Of a DNA stretch of 64,000 nt, positions 42,898-52,070 are shown in pieces; position 1 is the stretch's first letter, and every line of letters starts with the position of its first letter. The translations under genes were made by a program, and so were the position numbers. Origin of the DNA: Streptomyces sp. XM4193 (GTDB lineage Bacteria > Actinomycetota > Actinomycetes > Streptomycetales > Streptomycetaceae); the NCBI RefSeq assembly GCF_023072595.1, contig NZ_JALLGK010000001.1, positions 1,054,001 through 1,118,000 on the forward strand, in the 5' to 3' direction. The notes below the pieces were generated by a model. It had not been told where the DNA came from. It was given only the letters and a program-made list of their open reading frames with translations, and did not search any database.

Positions 42898-44028
42898 TCA
42901 GTCGAGGCGCCGTGCCCCGGCCGCCGCGGTCGCGGTGAAGGTGCGGGGTGCGCGGTGCCCTGCCGCGGCGAACGCCTCCGTCACCGCCGCGGTGACGCCG
43001 GCCGTACGCTCCTGGGGGACCAGGGCGATCACCGAGCCGCCGAAGCCGGCGCCGGTCATCCGGGCGCCGAGCGCGCCCGCTTCGACGGCGATGCGTACCG
43101 CGAGGTCGGTTTCCGGGCAGGAGACGCGGTAGTCGTCGCGCAGCGAGTGGTGGCCCTCGGTGAGCACCGGGCCGAGAGCGGCGGCGTCACCGGCGTCCAG
43201 CGCCGCTGCCGCGTCCGCCACCCGGGCGTTCTCGGTGACCACGTGGCGGACCAACGGGCCCAGTTCCGCCGGGAGTCGGTCGAGTGCTCCGGTCAGCTCC
43301 GGCACGGTCAGATCGCGCAGGGCGGCGAGCCCGAGCAGCCGGGCGGCGCGTTCGCAGCCGCTGCGGAGTGCGGCGTACGCGCCGTCCGCGAGCTCGTGCC
43401 GGACCCGGGTGTCGACGACCAGCAGCCGCAGACCGTGCCGGTCGAGGTCCAGGCGCACCTGGCGCTGGGCGAGGGATCGGGTGTCCAGCAGCAGCGCATG
43501 GCCCGACTGCGCGCACATGGAGGCGAGTTGGTCCATGATTCCGCAGGGGACGCCGACGAAGTCGTTCTCGGCGCGCTGGGCCACCAGCGCCAACCTGGTG
43601 TCGTCCAGGTCGAGTTGCCAGAGGTCGCGGAAGGCCGCGGCGGTGGCGCACTCCAGCGCGGCGGAGGAGGAGAGGCCGGCGCCCGCGGGCACGTCGCTCT
43701 CGAAGTACAGATCCGCGCCGCCGACCCGGTGCCCCTCGGCGGCGAGCGTCCACACCACGCCCGCCGGGTACCGGGCCCAGCCGGTGACGCCGTCGGGACG
43801 CAGTTCGGCGACCTTCAGCTCGACGGTCCGGCCGTCGCCGTGGGCGCTGTGCAGTCGCAGCAGGCCGTCGTCCCGGCGTCGGGCGGTTGCGCGCACGGTC
43901 TGCGGCAGCGCGAACGGCATCACGAACCCGTCGTTGTAGTCGGTGTGTTCACCGATCAGGTTCACCCTGCCGGGGGCGGCCCAGGTGCCGGCCGGTGCCG
44001 TGCCGTACGTGGCCCTGAAACCGCTCAT
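42898..44028 (-). CDS. galK: Galactokinase
   Basis: The 376-residue GHMP kinase has the galactokinase signature GRVNLIGEHTDYNDGFV (about 20), the ATP-binding block PAGAGLSSSAALE (about 115) and the C-terminal motif GARMTGAGFGGSVIAL. It phosphorylates galactose with ATP to galactose-1-phosphate. It is the last gene of galT-galE-galK, and its ATG overlaps the galE stop by 4 bp. Confidence 0.95.
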   Translation of the reverse strand: MSGFRATYGTAPAGTWAAPGRVNLIGEHTDYNDGFVMPFALPQTVRATARRRDDGLLRLHSAHGDGRTVELKVAELRPDGVTGWARYPAGVVWTLAAEGHRVGGADLYFESDVPAGAGLSSSAALECATAAAFRDLWQLDLDDTRLALVAQRAENDFVGVPCGIMDQLASMCAQSGHALLLDTRSLAQRQVRLDLDRHGLRLLVVDTRVRHELADGAYAALRSGCERAARLLGLAALRDLTVPELTGALDRLPAELGPLVRHVVTENARVADAAAALDAGDAAALGPVLTEGHHSLRDDYRVSCPETDLAVRIAVEAGALGARMTGAGFGGSVIALVPQERTAGVTAAVTEAFAAAGHRAPRTFTATAAAGARRLD

Positions 44029-45146
44029 GGGGCGCCCCGCTCTCTCTCGTTCCCGCTGTGGTCCGGGCCCTGCCGCGGACGCGCGTCCGCGGCAGGGCCC
44101 GGACCGTCGTCCGTACCGTTCCCCGCGCCCGGCCGAGTGTCGCCCGGCAGCGCGGCCCGGTCGGCGGCGGCGCGGCGGCGAAGGGTGAACTCCCAGGCGG
44201 TGGCGACTATTTCGTCCAGTCCGGTGTGCTCCGGCCGCCAGCCCAGGCGCTGTTGGGCCAGGTCGGCGGAGGCGACCAGTTGGGCCGGATCGCCCGCTCG
44301 GCGCGGCGCTCCGACGACCGGGACCGCACGGCCGGTGACCCGGCGCACCGCCTCGATCACCTCCAGGACGGAGAAACCGTTGCCGTTGCCCAGGTTGCAG
44401 ATCAGATGCTCGCCGGGCACCGCGGCGTCCAGCGCGAGCAGATGGGCGCGGGCGAGGTCGGCGACGTGCAGGTAGTCGCGGACACAGGTGCCGTCCGGGG
44501 TCGACCAGTCCTCGCCGTACACCGCGATGTGCTCCCGCTCGCCGAGCGCGGCACCGAGCACCAGCGGGATCAGATGCGACTCCGGCTCGTGGCGTTCGCC
44601 CCAACTGCCGTACGCGCCAGCCACGTTGAAGTAGCGCAGGCTCACCGCGGCGAGCCCGTGGGCGGCCGCCTCGCCGGTCAGCAGATGGTCGACCGCGAGC
44701 TTGGTCGCACCGTAGGGACTGGTCGGCGCGGTACGGGCGTCCTCGCGGATCGGTGTCCGCTCCGGCTCCCCGTACACCGCGGCGGTGGAGGAGAAGACCA
44801 GCCTGCGCACGCCGGCCGCGCGCATCGCGGAGACCAGCTCCAGGGAGCCCGCGACGTTGTTGCGCCAGTACTTCTCGGGGTCGGCGACCGACTCCCCGAC
44901 CTGTGAGGAAGCGGCGAAGTGCAGCACGCCGTCGACGGGCGGCGCGGAGCGGTCGGACAGCAGCCGTGCGGCCGTGTCCTGCACCCGGCCCGCCACGAAC
45001 TCGGCGCCCGGCGGCACCGCGTCGGCGAAACCGGTGGACAGATCGTCGAGCACCGTGACGCGGTGCCCGGCCTCCAGCAGATGTGCCGCGACGACGCTGC
45101 CGACATAGCCCGCGCCGCCGGTGACCAGGAAGTGCGAGGTGCTCAC
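44025..45146 (-). CDS. galE: UDP-glucose 4-epimerase
   Basis: This 373-residue epimerase has the NAD motif VTGGAGYVGSVVAAHL at the start, the catalytic Ser/Tyr/Lys in SSTAAVYG and SPYGATK, and the family block RYFNVAGA. It interconverts UDP-glucose and UDP-galactose. The last 30 residues (GTDDGPGPAADARPRQGPD and onwards) are not part of the normal fold and coincide with a perfect 46-bp palindrome in the DNA. GTG start, overlapping galT by 4 bp. Confidence 0.95.
   Translation of the reverse strand: MSTSHFLVTGGAGYVGSVVAAHLLEAGHRVTVLDDLSTGFADAVPPGAEFVAGRVQDTAARLLSDRSAPPVDGVLHFAASSQVGESVADPEKYWRNNVAGSLELVSAMRAAGVRRLVFSSTAAVYGEPERTPIREDARTAPTSPYGATKLAVDHLLTGEAAAHGLAAVSLRYFNVAGAYGSWGERHEPESHLIPLVLGAALGEREHIAVYGEDWSTPDGTCVRDYLHVADLARAHLLALDAAVPGEHLICNLGNGNGFSVLEVIEAVRRVTGRAVPVVGAPRRAGDPAQLVASADLAQQRLGWRPEHTGLDEIVATAWEFTLRRRAAADRAALPGDTRPGAGNGTDDGPGPAADARPRQGPDHSGNERERGAP
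44060..44105. repeat. Perfect 46-bp palindrome inside the 3' end of galE
   Basis: The arms 44060-44082 and 44083-44105 are exact reverse complements with no spacer. It falls in the low-complexity C-terminal codons of galE, 32 bp before the galK start, so in mRNA it would fold into a very stable hairpin between the two genes. Confidence 0.93.
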
Positions 45147-46189
45147 GAGGCCACCTCCCGCAGCCGCTCGGCGGCGGCCTCGGGGGCGACATCGCCGATG
45201 AACGCCTCCATGCCGGACTCCGTCCCCGCGAGGTGTTTCAGCTTGTCGGCGGTGCGTCGGATCGTGAACAGCTGGAGGTGCAGGCCGAATTGCCCGCCGT
45301 GCCCGCGAGGAGCCTGGTGCCAGGCGGAGATGTACGGCGTGGGAGACGGCCGGTCCGGGCTCTCGGGAGTGAGGAAGAGCCGGTCGAACCGGCGCAGCAA
45401 CTCCAGGTAGAGAGAGGGGAGTTCGGCCCGCTCCAGCTCGCTGAGCGCCGTCAGGTCCGGCACCCGCCGGCGCGGACGCAGATGCACCTCGTACGGCCAT
45501 CGTGCCGCGTACGGGACGTGGGCGACCCAGTGCTCGCCGGACGCCACCACCCGTACGGGGTCGGCGAGTTCGGCGGCCAGCACGTCGTCGAAGAGGTTGC
45601 GCCCGGTCTCCCGCAGATGCTCCTCGGCCCGGCGCAGCATCTTGGCGGTGCGCGGCGTCACATAGGGGAAGGCGTAGATCTGGCCGTGCGGATGGCCGAG
45701 GGTGACGCCGATGTCGGCGCCGCGGTTCTCGAAGCAGTAGACCTGCTCGACCTCGGGCCGTGCGGAGAGCTCGGCGGTGCGGTCGGTCCAGGCGTCCAGC
45801 ACCAGACGGGCCTGCGACTCGTCGAGGTCGGCGAAAGAGAGCCGGTGGTCGGAGGTGAAGCAGACGACCTCGCAGCGGCCGGTGTCGCCGGAGAGCGAGG
45901 GAAAGCGGTTCTCGAAGACGGCGACTTGGTAGTCCTCGGCCGGGATCTCGGTCTGCCGGCCCTCCCGCGAGGGGCAGAGCGGACACTGGTCGGCCGGCGG
46001 GTGGTACGTACGGCCCTGCCGGTGCGCGGCCAGCGCCACCGGGTCGCCGGTGAGCGGATCCCGGCGGATCTGCGAGCCGGTGTGCACCGGGGGCAGCGGA
46101 CGCGGGTCTGCGGGCGGTCTGCGGGGTGTCTCGCCGCTGTCGTAGTAGATCAGCTCGCGGCCGTCCGCGAGTCGCGTTCTGGTCCTCAC
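45143..46189 (-). CDS. galT: Galactose-1-phosphate uridylyltransferase
   Basis: The 348-residue enzyme has the zinc ligands CPLC, the catalytic HPHGQ motif (GVTLGHPHGQIYAFP, about 165) and conserved ENRFPSL. It exchanges UMP between UDP-glucose and galactose-1-phosphate. It opens the leftward gal operon. GTG was taken as the start, with GGGG just upstream; an ATG 13 codons earlier (46228) lacks a ribosome site. Confidence 0.94.
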   Translation of the reverse strand: MRTRTRLADGRELIYYDSGETPRRPPADPRPLPPVHTGSQIRRDPLTGDPVALAAHRQGRTYHPPADQCPLCPSREGRQTEIPAEDYQVAVFENRFPSLSGDTGRCEVVCFTSDHRLSFADLDESQARLVLDAWTDRTAELSARPEVEQVYCFENRGADIGVTLGHPHGQIYAFPYVTPRTAKMLRRAEEHLRETGRNLFDDVLAAELADPVRVVASGEHWVAHVPYAARWPYEVHLRPRRRVPDLTALSELERAELPSLYLELLRRFDRLFLTPESPDRPSPTPYISAWHQAPRGHGGQFGLHLQLFTIRRTADKLKHLAGTESGMEAFIGDVAPEAAAERLREVAS

Positions 46190-46251
46190 CGTTCCCCGCC
46201 TGACTGTCGGCCGTCCGGAGCGCCGCATCTCGGGCGCACCGCATTCGACAT

Positions 46252-46281
46252 AATCAAACAACTTCCGATGTGAATCAACAG
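46252..46281. promoter_or_regulatory. Likely gal operator (direct repeat)
   Basis: In the 219-bp gap between galT and the divergent DeoR gene, AATCAAACAA (46252-46261) and GAATCAACAG (46272-46281) form a direct repeat 20-21 bp apart within an AT-rich island. This spacing puts both on one face of the DNA, fitting a DeoR-type regulator site near the gal promoter. Confidence 0.5.
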
Positions 46282-46408
46282 GCGGATCTGGGTGGATCGC
46301 TGTGAACTGCGGCTTCGCTGTGTGATTCTGAGGTGCGTCGGTCGCGCGGGCGGCGCGGTCGAGAGGCGCCGGGAGGGTCCGGGCGCCCCGGCGCGGCGGG
46401 AGTGGAGC

Positions 46409-47257
46409 ATGGCGGATCAGGGACACGGGCTGCTGGCCCGGCAGCGGCGCGGGCTCATCCTGGAGGCGGTGCGCCGCGACGGCGCCGTGCGCGTGGCCGA
46501 GCTCGTCGACCGGCTCGGCGTCTCGGACATGACCGTGCGCCGCGATCTGGACGCGCTCGCCCGCAGCGGCGAGGTGGAGAAGGTGCACGGCGGTGCGGTC
46601 GCCTCTCGCGGACGCAGCGCGGAGGAGCCCGGCTTCGAGGCCAAGTCGGGCCGTGAGTCCGCCGCCAAGGCGGCCGTCGCCGAAGCGGCGGCGGCACTGG
46701 TCGAGCCCGGCAGTGTGGTGGCGATCGGTGCGGGCACCACCGCGCACGCCGTCGCCGGCCGGCTGCTGTCCGTACCGGATCTGACCGTGCTCACCAACTC
46801 CCTTCCGGTGGCGGATCTGTTGCGCGCCGCCGCGGCCGAACGGGGTGCGGCGGCCCCCGGGCTGCTGCTCACCGGCGGTACACCGACCAGGTCCGCGGCG
46901 CTGGTCGGCCCGTTGGCGGATCTGGTGATCGGTTCGCTCCACGTCGATCTGCTCTTCCTCGGGGCGCACGGGGTCTGCCCGGTCGCCGGCTGCACCAGCC
47001 CGAATCTGGCCGAGGCGCAGACCAACCGTGCTTTTGTGGCGGCCGCCCGCCGGGTGGCGATCACCGCCGACCACACCAAGTGGGGGGTGGTCGCGCTGAG
47101 CGGTTTCGCGGCGCTCGGCGAGGTCGACTGGTTCGTGACCGACGACGGTCTGCCCGACGCGGACGCCGAACTGCTCGCCGAGTCGGTCGGTGAGCTGATT
47201 CTCGCGCCGCGCGTCGGCGCAGGTGGGCGAGGGCGGCCGGCCGAGCAGAGGCCGTGA
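46409..47257 (+). CDS. DeoR-family transcriptional regulator
   Basis: The 282-residue protein has a DeoR helix-turn-helix (AELVDRLGVSDMTVRRDLDALARSG, about 25-50) and the DeoRC sugar-phosphate sensor domain (VVAIGAGTTAHAVAGRL, TNSLPVADLL). It probably represses the divergent gal operon and is released by a sugar phosphate. The ATG follows GGGAGTGGAG; the frame is open further upstream but without family similarity. Confidence 0.92.
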   Translation: MADQGHGLLARQRRGLILEAVRRDGAVRVAELVDRLGVSDMTVRRDLDALARSGEVEKVHGGAVASRGRSAEEPGFEAKSGRESAAKAAVAEAAAALVEPGSVVAIGAGTTAHAVAGRLLSVPDLTVLTNSLPVADLLRAAAAERGAAAPGLLLTGGTPTRSAALVGPLADLVIGSLHVDLLFLGAHGVCPVAGCTSPNLAEAQTNRAFVAAARRVAITADHTKWGVVALSGFAALGEVDWFVTDDGLPDADAELLAESVGELILAPRVGAGGRGRPAEQRP

Positions 47258-47311
47258 CGACGGGTTTGGCCTAGCGTGTAGGTCAAATGTCCCGTTCTGA
47301 GGAGAATTGCC

Positions 47312-47506
47312 GTGGGTGAAGGTGCGATGGACAAGCTGATGGGCAAGGCCAAGGAGATGGCCGGGAAGCTCGGTGGCGGCGAGCGCAAGAAGGGCGAGGG
47401 CCAGGCCGACCAGCTCAAGGGCAGAGCGAAGGACTCCCTGGGTGACGCCAAGGAGCGCATGAACGGGATGAAGGACTCTCTGAAGGACCGGAAGAAGGGC
47501 AACTGA
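47312..47506 (+). CDS. CsbD-like stress protein
   Basis: The 64-residue protein is small, charged and helical (MDKLMGKAKEMAGKL), with the CsbD pattern of repeated GKAKE/KGRAKD blocks. CsbD-type proteins are induced by general stress through alternative sigma factors and have no defined biochemical role. A GAGGAG ribosome site lies 7 nt before the GTG. A strong hairpin follows. Confidence 0.85.
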   Translation: MGEGAMDKLMGKAKEMAGKLGGGERKKGEGQADQLKGRAKDSLGDAKERMNGMKDSLKDRKKGN

Positions 47507-47563
47507 CCTTCCGGCGAACGGAGTCGGGCATCCGGCCGGGCCCGCCCGGACCGGTGCGGAGTC

Positions 47564-47602
47564 GGTGGCGGGCCGCGCGGAACGTTCGCGCGGCCCGCCA
47601 CC
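47564..47602. terminator. Bidirectional terminator hairpin
   Basis: A perfect 16-bp inverted repeat (47564-47579 with 47587-47602, loop 7 nt) lies between the convergent csbD-like and kinase genes. Confidence 0.85.
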
Positions 47603-47716
47603 GAGGTGTGCGGGACACGGTGGACAGGGGCAGCCGTGCGGCGGTCCGTCGGCGGACGGGTGGGCGGGCGCGGTGGCGGCGGGTCGGTCGCCGGAGCGGC
47701 GGCGGGTGCGTGCGGG

Positions 47717-49666
47717 TCAGTCGCCGGATCGGTGGTCGTAGGTGAGCGGGGTGCCCCCGCTGCCGACCAGTTCGCGCCGCAGCTCGCGGTCCGGGCCGCT
47801 GCCGGAGAGGGTGAGGCGGCTCCACTCGCCCGGCGAGCAGGAACCCGATCTGCGGGCGGTCACCTCGGACTCGTTCAACTCCAGCGGTGGCCCGGCCGAA
47901 CGGAGCGTCGCCGTCCAGGTGCAGTCGTGGTCGGGGCCGTGACCGTGCAGGGAGGCCACCGTGTCGCCGACCTCGCCGCTCCTGATGGTCAGGACGCGGA
48001 TGTTGGTGCCGCCGCCCGGATTGTCGAAGGTGGCGCGCCAGGTGCCGAGGTACTCCCCGGGCACCGCGCCCGCCGTGTCGTCGCCGCCGCTCGCCCCGGG
48101 CACGCCCGAGGAGGCTTCGGGGTCGTCCGAACCGGCGTCGGAGCCCTCGGTCGTGTCGGCATCGGTGCCGGTGTCGGCTCCGGGGGACGCCCCGCCGTCG
48201 CGGCCCTCGCTCGAACTCTTTCCGTCGCTGCGGTCGTCGGCGTCGGAGCCGTTCCGCAGCAGTTGGCCGACCAGCGCCCCCGCCAGCAGCAGCACCACCA
48301 CCGCGAGCACGACGAGCCATCTGTGTGCGCCGCTGCCGCGCCCGGGCGCCGCCGCGTGCGGGTACGGCTGAGGCGCGAGTGCGCCCGGCCCCTGACCCGG
48401 CCACCCGCCGCCGTGGACGGCCGGGACGGGCTGACCGCCGTGGACGGGGTGGGCGTACGACGGTGTCGGCGCCGTCGGGCCGGTCGGCGGCGGGAAGGGA
48501 ACGGGTACGGGCGGCGCGGGCGGGGGAGCGGCGGACGGGTGGCTGTGGGACGGACGGGTGTCGGCCTGCCCGTCGGCTCCCTCCGGTGCGGAACTCCCCT
48601 CCTGCGACGCCGCGTTGTGTGTCACCGGCTCGGATGCGGCGTCCGCGGGCTGCGGGGGCGCGGACGGCAGGGGCGCGGTCTCCACGGGCGCGGTGTCCGC
48701 AGGTGCGGTGTCCGGGACGGCGGCGGCAGTGGTCGGGGCGGATTCGTCGGCGTACTCGTGGTTGAGCAACTCCACCGCGTGCCGGGCCAGTTCGGCGGTC
48801 AGCGCGCCGGGCAGCCAGGTGTCGGCGACGCGGCCCGCCCGTACCGCCGCCGATGCGTCCGTGCGCTCCAGGATCGCGGTGAGCGTCGGCCGCCGCGCGG
48901 GGTCCTTGCGCAGGCATTCGGTCACCAACTCGACCAGAGGCTCCGGCAGTTCGTCGAGGTCGGGCTCCTCCTCGGCGATCCGGAACATCAAGGCGTGCTG
49001 ACCGCTGTCCGGACTGCCGAACGGCAGCCGCCCGGTGGCGGCGAAGGTGAGCACCGAACCCAGTGAGAAGACGTCGCAGGCGGGGGTCAGCCGCTCGCCG
49101 CGCACCTGCTCGGGCGACATGAACCCCGGCGAGCCGATCACCGCGCCGGTCGAGGTCAGCCCGCCGTCGGTGACGTTCTCCAGTGCGCGGGCGATGCCGA
49201 AGTCGATGACACGGGGGCCGTCGATGGTGAGCAGCACATTGGACGGCTTCAGATCGCGGTGGATGAGTCCGGCGGCGTGGATGTCCCGCAGCGCGTGCCC
49301 CAGACCGGCGGCCAGCACCCGCACCGAGTGCTCCGGAAGCGGTCCGTGGCCTCGGGCGACGACCCGGTGCAGCGAGGGGCCTGCGACGTATCCGGTGGCC
49401 ACCCAGGGGACGGCCGCCTCGGTGTCCGCGTCGAGGACCGGAGCCGTCCAGTGGCCGCCCACCCGCTGCGCGGCCAGCACCTCCTGGCGGAAACGGCGCC
49501 GGAACTCGTCCAGTTCTGCCAGCTCGGGACGCACCAGCTTCACGGCGACGGTGCGCCCGCGCGCGGAACGCGCCAGATAGACCTCGCCCATGCCGCCGGC
49601 ACCGAGCCGGCCCAACAGGTGGTATCCGCCGATGCGTTGAGGATCGCCCGGTTCCAGCTGCTCCAT
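47717..49666 (-). CDS. Membrane Ser/Thr protein kinase (PknB type)
   Basis: The 649-residue protein has an N-terminal kinase domain: GAGGMGEVYLA, catalytic Lys in VAVKLV, HRDLKPSNVLL and DFGIARALEN. A long Pro/Ser/Thr-rich region, one membrane helix (WLVVLAVVVLLLAGALVGQLL, about 450) and an exterior domain of about 120 residues follow. The exterior part (YLGTWRATFDNPGGGTNIRV, paired Cys in CTW and CSP) is not a PASTA domain, so it may sense another ligand. Targets are unknown. Confidence 0.93.
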   Translation of the reverse strand: MEQLEPGDPQRIGGYHLLGRLGAGGMGEVYLARSARGRTVAVKLVRPELAELDEFRRRFRQEVLAAQRVGGHWTAPVLDADTEAAVPWVATGYVAGPSLHRVVARGHGPLPEHSVRVLAAGLGHALRDIHAAGLIHRDLKPSNVLLTIDGPRVIDFGIARALENVTDGGLTSTGAVIGSPGFMSPEQVRGERLTPACDVFSLGSVLTFAATGRLPFGSPDSGQHALMFRIAEEEPDLDELPEPLVELVTECLRKDPARRPTLTAILERTDASAAVRAGRVADTWLPGALTAELARHAVELLNHEYADESAPTTAAAVPDTAPADTAPVETAPLPSAPPQPADAASEPVTHNAASQEGSSAPEGADGQADTRPSHSHPSAAPPPAPPVPVPFPPPTGPTAPTPSYAHPVHGGQPVPAVHGGGWPGQGPGALAPQPYPHAAAPGRGSGAHRWLVVLAVVVLLLAGALVGQLLRNGSDADDRSDGKSSSEGRDGGASPGADTGTDADTTEGSDAGSDDPEASSGVPGASGGDDTAGAVPGEYLGTWRATFDNPGGGTNIRVLTIRSGEVGDTVASLHGHGPDHDCTWTATLRSAGPPLELNESEVTARRSGSCSPGEWSRLTLSGSGPDRELRRELVGSGGTPLTYDHRSGD

Positions 49667-49821
49667 TTTCGGCCCCCGCCCCCGTAACGGCCGCGTCCCG
49701 CAGCCGTGTTCCGAGGATAGTGCCGGCGGACGCACCGGCGCCGCTGTGCCGGGGAGGTGGCCGCGGTCCCGCCGGAGACCCCAACCCGACGCGTTCGTAC
49801 GGGCGTTCGGCCCGCGCCCGG

Positions 49822-50628
49822 TCAGGAGTCGGAATCGTCCTCCCGCTGCGCCCGGTTGAACTCCTCGACGTTGCGCTCGTGTTCGGCGTGGTCGGAGGTG
49901 AAGCGCGTGTCGCCGGGACGGACGGTGACGAAGTACAGCCAGTCGCCCTTCGGAGGCTTCGCGACCGCCCGCAGCGCGTCGGGGCCGGGGTTGCCGATGG
50001 GCGTCGGCGGCAGCCCGCGCCGCTGGTAGGTGTTGTACGGACTGTCGATACGGGTGTCGCCGTGGCTGGTGTCCAGACTGCTGCGCTTGAGCGCGTAGTT
50101 GAGGGTGGAGTCCATCTGGAGCGCCATGTCCTGATCGAGCCTGTTGTGCACGACCCTGGCGACCCTGCCCATGTCCTCGGGGGTGTCCGCCTCGGCCTGG
50201 ACGATGCTGGCGAGAGCGACCGTCTCGTAGACGCTCAGCCCCGAACGTTCGGCCGCCTCGCCGAGCCCGCTCTCCGCGAAGGTGCTGTTCGCGGTGTTGA
50301 CCATGAAGGACAGCAGCGACCGTGCACCGCTGTCCTCGGCGACGGGATAGGTGGCCGGGAAGAGGTACCCCTCAGGATTGCCGTCCGCCTCGGCGGGCAG
50401 CTTCAGCTCCGATTTCCGGGCGGCCCGCTCGGTGCTGCCCCGGTCCAGGCCGAGCGCCTTGTCGCCGGCCGCGTAGACCTGGCTCGCGCGCCAGCCCTCG
50501 GGAACGGTCAGGCGCTCCTCGCGCGGAGCCGGATCGCGGTCCCGGGTGACCAGCTGCGTCACGATCAGTACGGCGAGCAGGATCAGCACACACAGCAGCG
50601 CCGCCCGGATCAGCCATCTCTTGCTCAT
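49822..50628 (-). CDS. MltG-like endolytic transglycosylase
   Basis: The 268-residue protein has an N-terminal membrane anchor (residues 8-28) and a YceG/MltG domain with the catalytic Glu in the ASIVQAEAD block and conserved MQMDSTLNYAL and GNPGPDALRA-like segments. It cleaves nascent peptidoglycan and helps set glycan length. It is shorter than the main Streptomyces MltG and has no partner genes (RuvX, AroE) beside it, so it may be a paralogue. An in-frame GTG at 50637 is possible. TAGCGT at 50636-50641 suggests leaderless translation. Confidence 0.85.
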   Translation of the reverse strand: MSKRWLIRAALLCVLILLAVLIVTQLVTRDRDPAPREERLTVPEGWRASQVYAAGDKALGLDRGSTERAARKSELKLPAEADGNPEGYLFPATYPVAEDSGARSLLSFMVNTANSTFAESGLGEAAERSGLSVYETVALASIVQAEADTPEDMGRVARVVHNRLDQDMALQMDSTLNYALKRSSLDTSHGDTRIDSPYNTYQRRGLPPTPIGNPGPDALRAVAKPPKGDWLYFVTVRPGDTRFTSDHAEHERNVEEFNRAQREDDSDS

Positions 50629-50755
50629 GCCGAGCACGCTAGGCCCGCCGCGCGGTAGGCGCCCCCGCGCGGACCCTGACGGGTGGAGCCGGGGCCCCGG
50701 GAAAAGCCGGCCGACAGGGGGAGCCGGCGCGCGGGCGCCGGCCGGCGGCCGGGGC

Positions 50756-51868
50756 TCAGCGGGTCGCCAGCACCACCTTGCCCAGGGTGCCGCGGGACTG
50801 GAGCGCCCGATGCGCCCGGGCCGCCCCGGCGAGCGGGAAGTGATGAATCAGCGGGGCGAACGTGCCGTCGGCCAGTAGCCGCATCGCCCGGTCCTCCAGC
50901 ACCCGCAGGTTCTCGATGCCCCCGATCCGCGCGAACATCGGCTCCCCGAGCACGGACTGGGAGGTGATCCCGCGGTCCGCCGCCTCCGCCTCGGAGAGGC
51001 TGACCCCGCCGATCGGGTCGAATCCGGTCGAGGCGTAGCCGTAGCCGAGGTGGCTGCCGCCGACGTCCAGCAGTTCCACGGCCGTACGGGCGAGGGTGCC
51101 GCCCACCCCCTCCAGCAGATGGGTGGCCGGCCTGCTGCCCAGCTGCCCGGTGATCCGCTCCTCCCAGCGCGGCTCGGTGTAGTCCACGGCGAGGTCCGCG
51201 CCCAGACCGCGTACGGCCTCGACCTTCGCCGGCCCGCCCGCGGCCCCGACGACGTACGCGCCCCGGCTCTTCGCGTACTGCACCAGCAGCGAGCCGATCC
51301 CGCCCGCCGCCGCCAGCACGATCACGGTGTCGGCGGGGCCGAGCTCCGTGAACTGGGCGATGCCCATCGCCGTGCGCCCGGTGCCGACCATCGCCAGGGC
51401 GTGCTCCTCCTGGACGTGGTCGGGGAGCGCGTGCAGCCGCTCCGCGCCGGTGACCGCGAGCTCTGCGTAGCCGCCCCCGGGCACCATGCCCAGATGAGCG
51501 GCGACGCGTCGGCCCAGCCAGGAGGGATCGACCCCGTCGCCGACCGACTCCACCGTGCCGGCCACCTCCCGCCCCGGGATCGCGGGGAGCGCCGTGGGCT
51601 TCGGAGCGGGGCCGAGGCGAAGCCCCTCGCGCAGGGCGGTGTCGACCAGGTGCACACCGGCGACGGTGACCGCGATCCGTACCTGTCCCGCGGCCGGCAC
51701 CGGGGCGGGCACCCGCTCGACGCTCAGGTTCTCCGGAGGGCCGAACTCGTGCAGTCGTACGGCGCGCATCGTCGTCCGGGAGGGGGTCGTACCGCCGGTG
51801 CGGGGTTGGTCGGCCCGGTCGTCGGGGTGAGTGGGGGCGGTTCGGTCGGCGGGGCGGGCGTGGCTCAT
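50756..51868 (-). CDS. Zinc-independent quinone-oxidoreductase-like MDR enzyme
   Basis: The 370-residue protein has the NADPH-binding Rossmann core (VIVLAAAGGIGSLLVQYAK, about 195) and the N-terminal GroES-like part (PGREVAGTVESVGDGV) of the medium-chain reductases without the zinc ligands. It probably reduces quinones or enones. The N-terminal 33 residues before MRAVRLHEFG are an extension. The start was chosen because AAGGAG sits 6 nt upstream. A MerR-type dyad lies about 80 bp upstream, so induction by a drug or oxidant is plausible. Confidence 0.88.
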   Translation of the reverse strand: MSHARPADRTAPTHPDDRADQPRTGGTTPSRTTMRAVRLHEFGPPENLSVERVPAPVPAAGQVRIAVTVAGVHLVDTALREGLRLGPAPKPTALPAIPGREVAGTVESVGDGVDPSWLGRRVAAHLGMVPGGGYAELAVTGAERLHALPDHVQEEHALAMVGTGRTAMGIAQFTELGPADTVIVLAAAGGIGSLLVQYAKSRGAYVVGAAGGPAKVEAVRGLGADLAVDYTEPRWEERITGQLGSRPATHLLEGVGGTLARTAVELLDVGGSHLGYGYASTGFDPIGGVSLSEAEAADRGITSQSVLGEPMFARIGGIENLRVLEDRAMRLLADGTFAPLIHHFPLAGAARAHRALQSRGTLGKVVLATR

Positions 51869-51948
51869 CTCGGGCTCCTTGTGGCGCGGTGCGGTGAGTC
51901 CTGCGGTCGTGGGGCGGGGCCGGTGGCTCCGATCCGGGCCCCAGCCTG

Positions 51949-51975
51949 CAAGTTGAAGTGAAGTTCAAGTCAAGG
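51949..51975 (-). promoter_or_regulatory. MerR-type promoter dyad
   Basis: The segment has arms AGTTGAA and TTCAAGT around GTGAAG, with TTGACT as a -35-like hexamer on the minus strand. The long spacer is typical of promoters activated by MerR/SoxR regulators. No MerR gene is visible nearby. Confidence 0.55.
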
Positions 51976-52070
51976 TGCGGGTGCGGGTGTTCACCGCCCG
52001 ATCGCGCAGCCGTCGACCCCCGGGGCGCGACCCGGGACCGGCTGTCAGTGGCGGGGTGCACCATGTCGGA

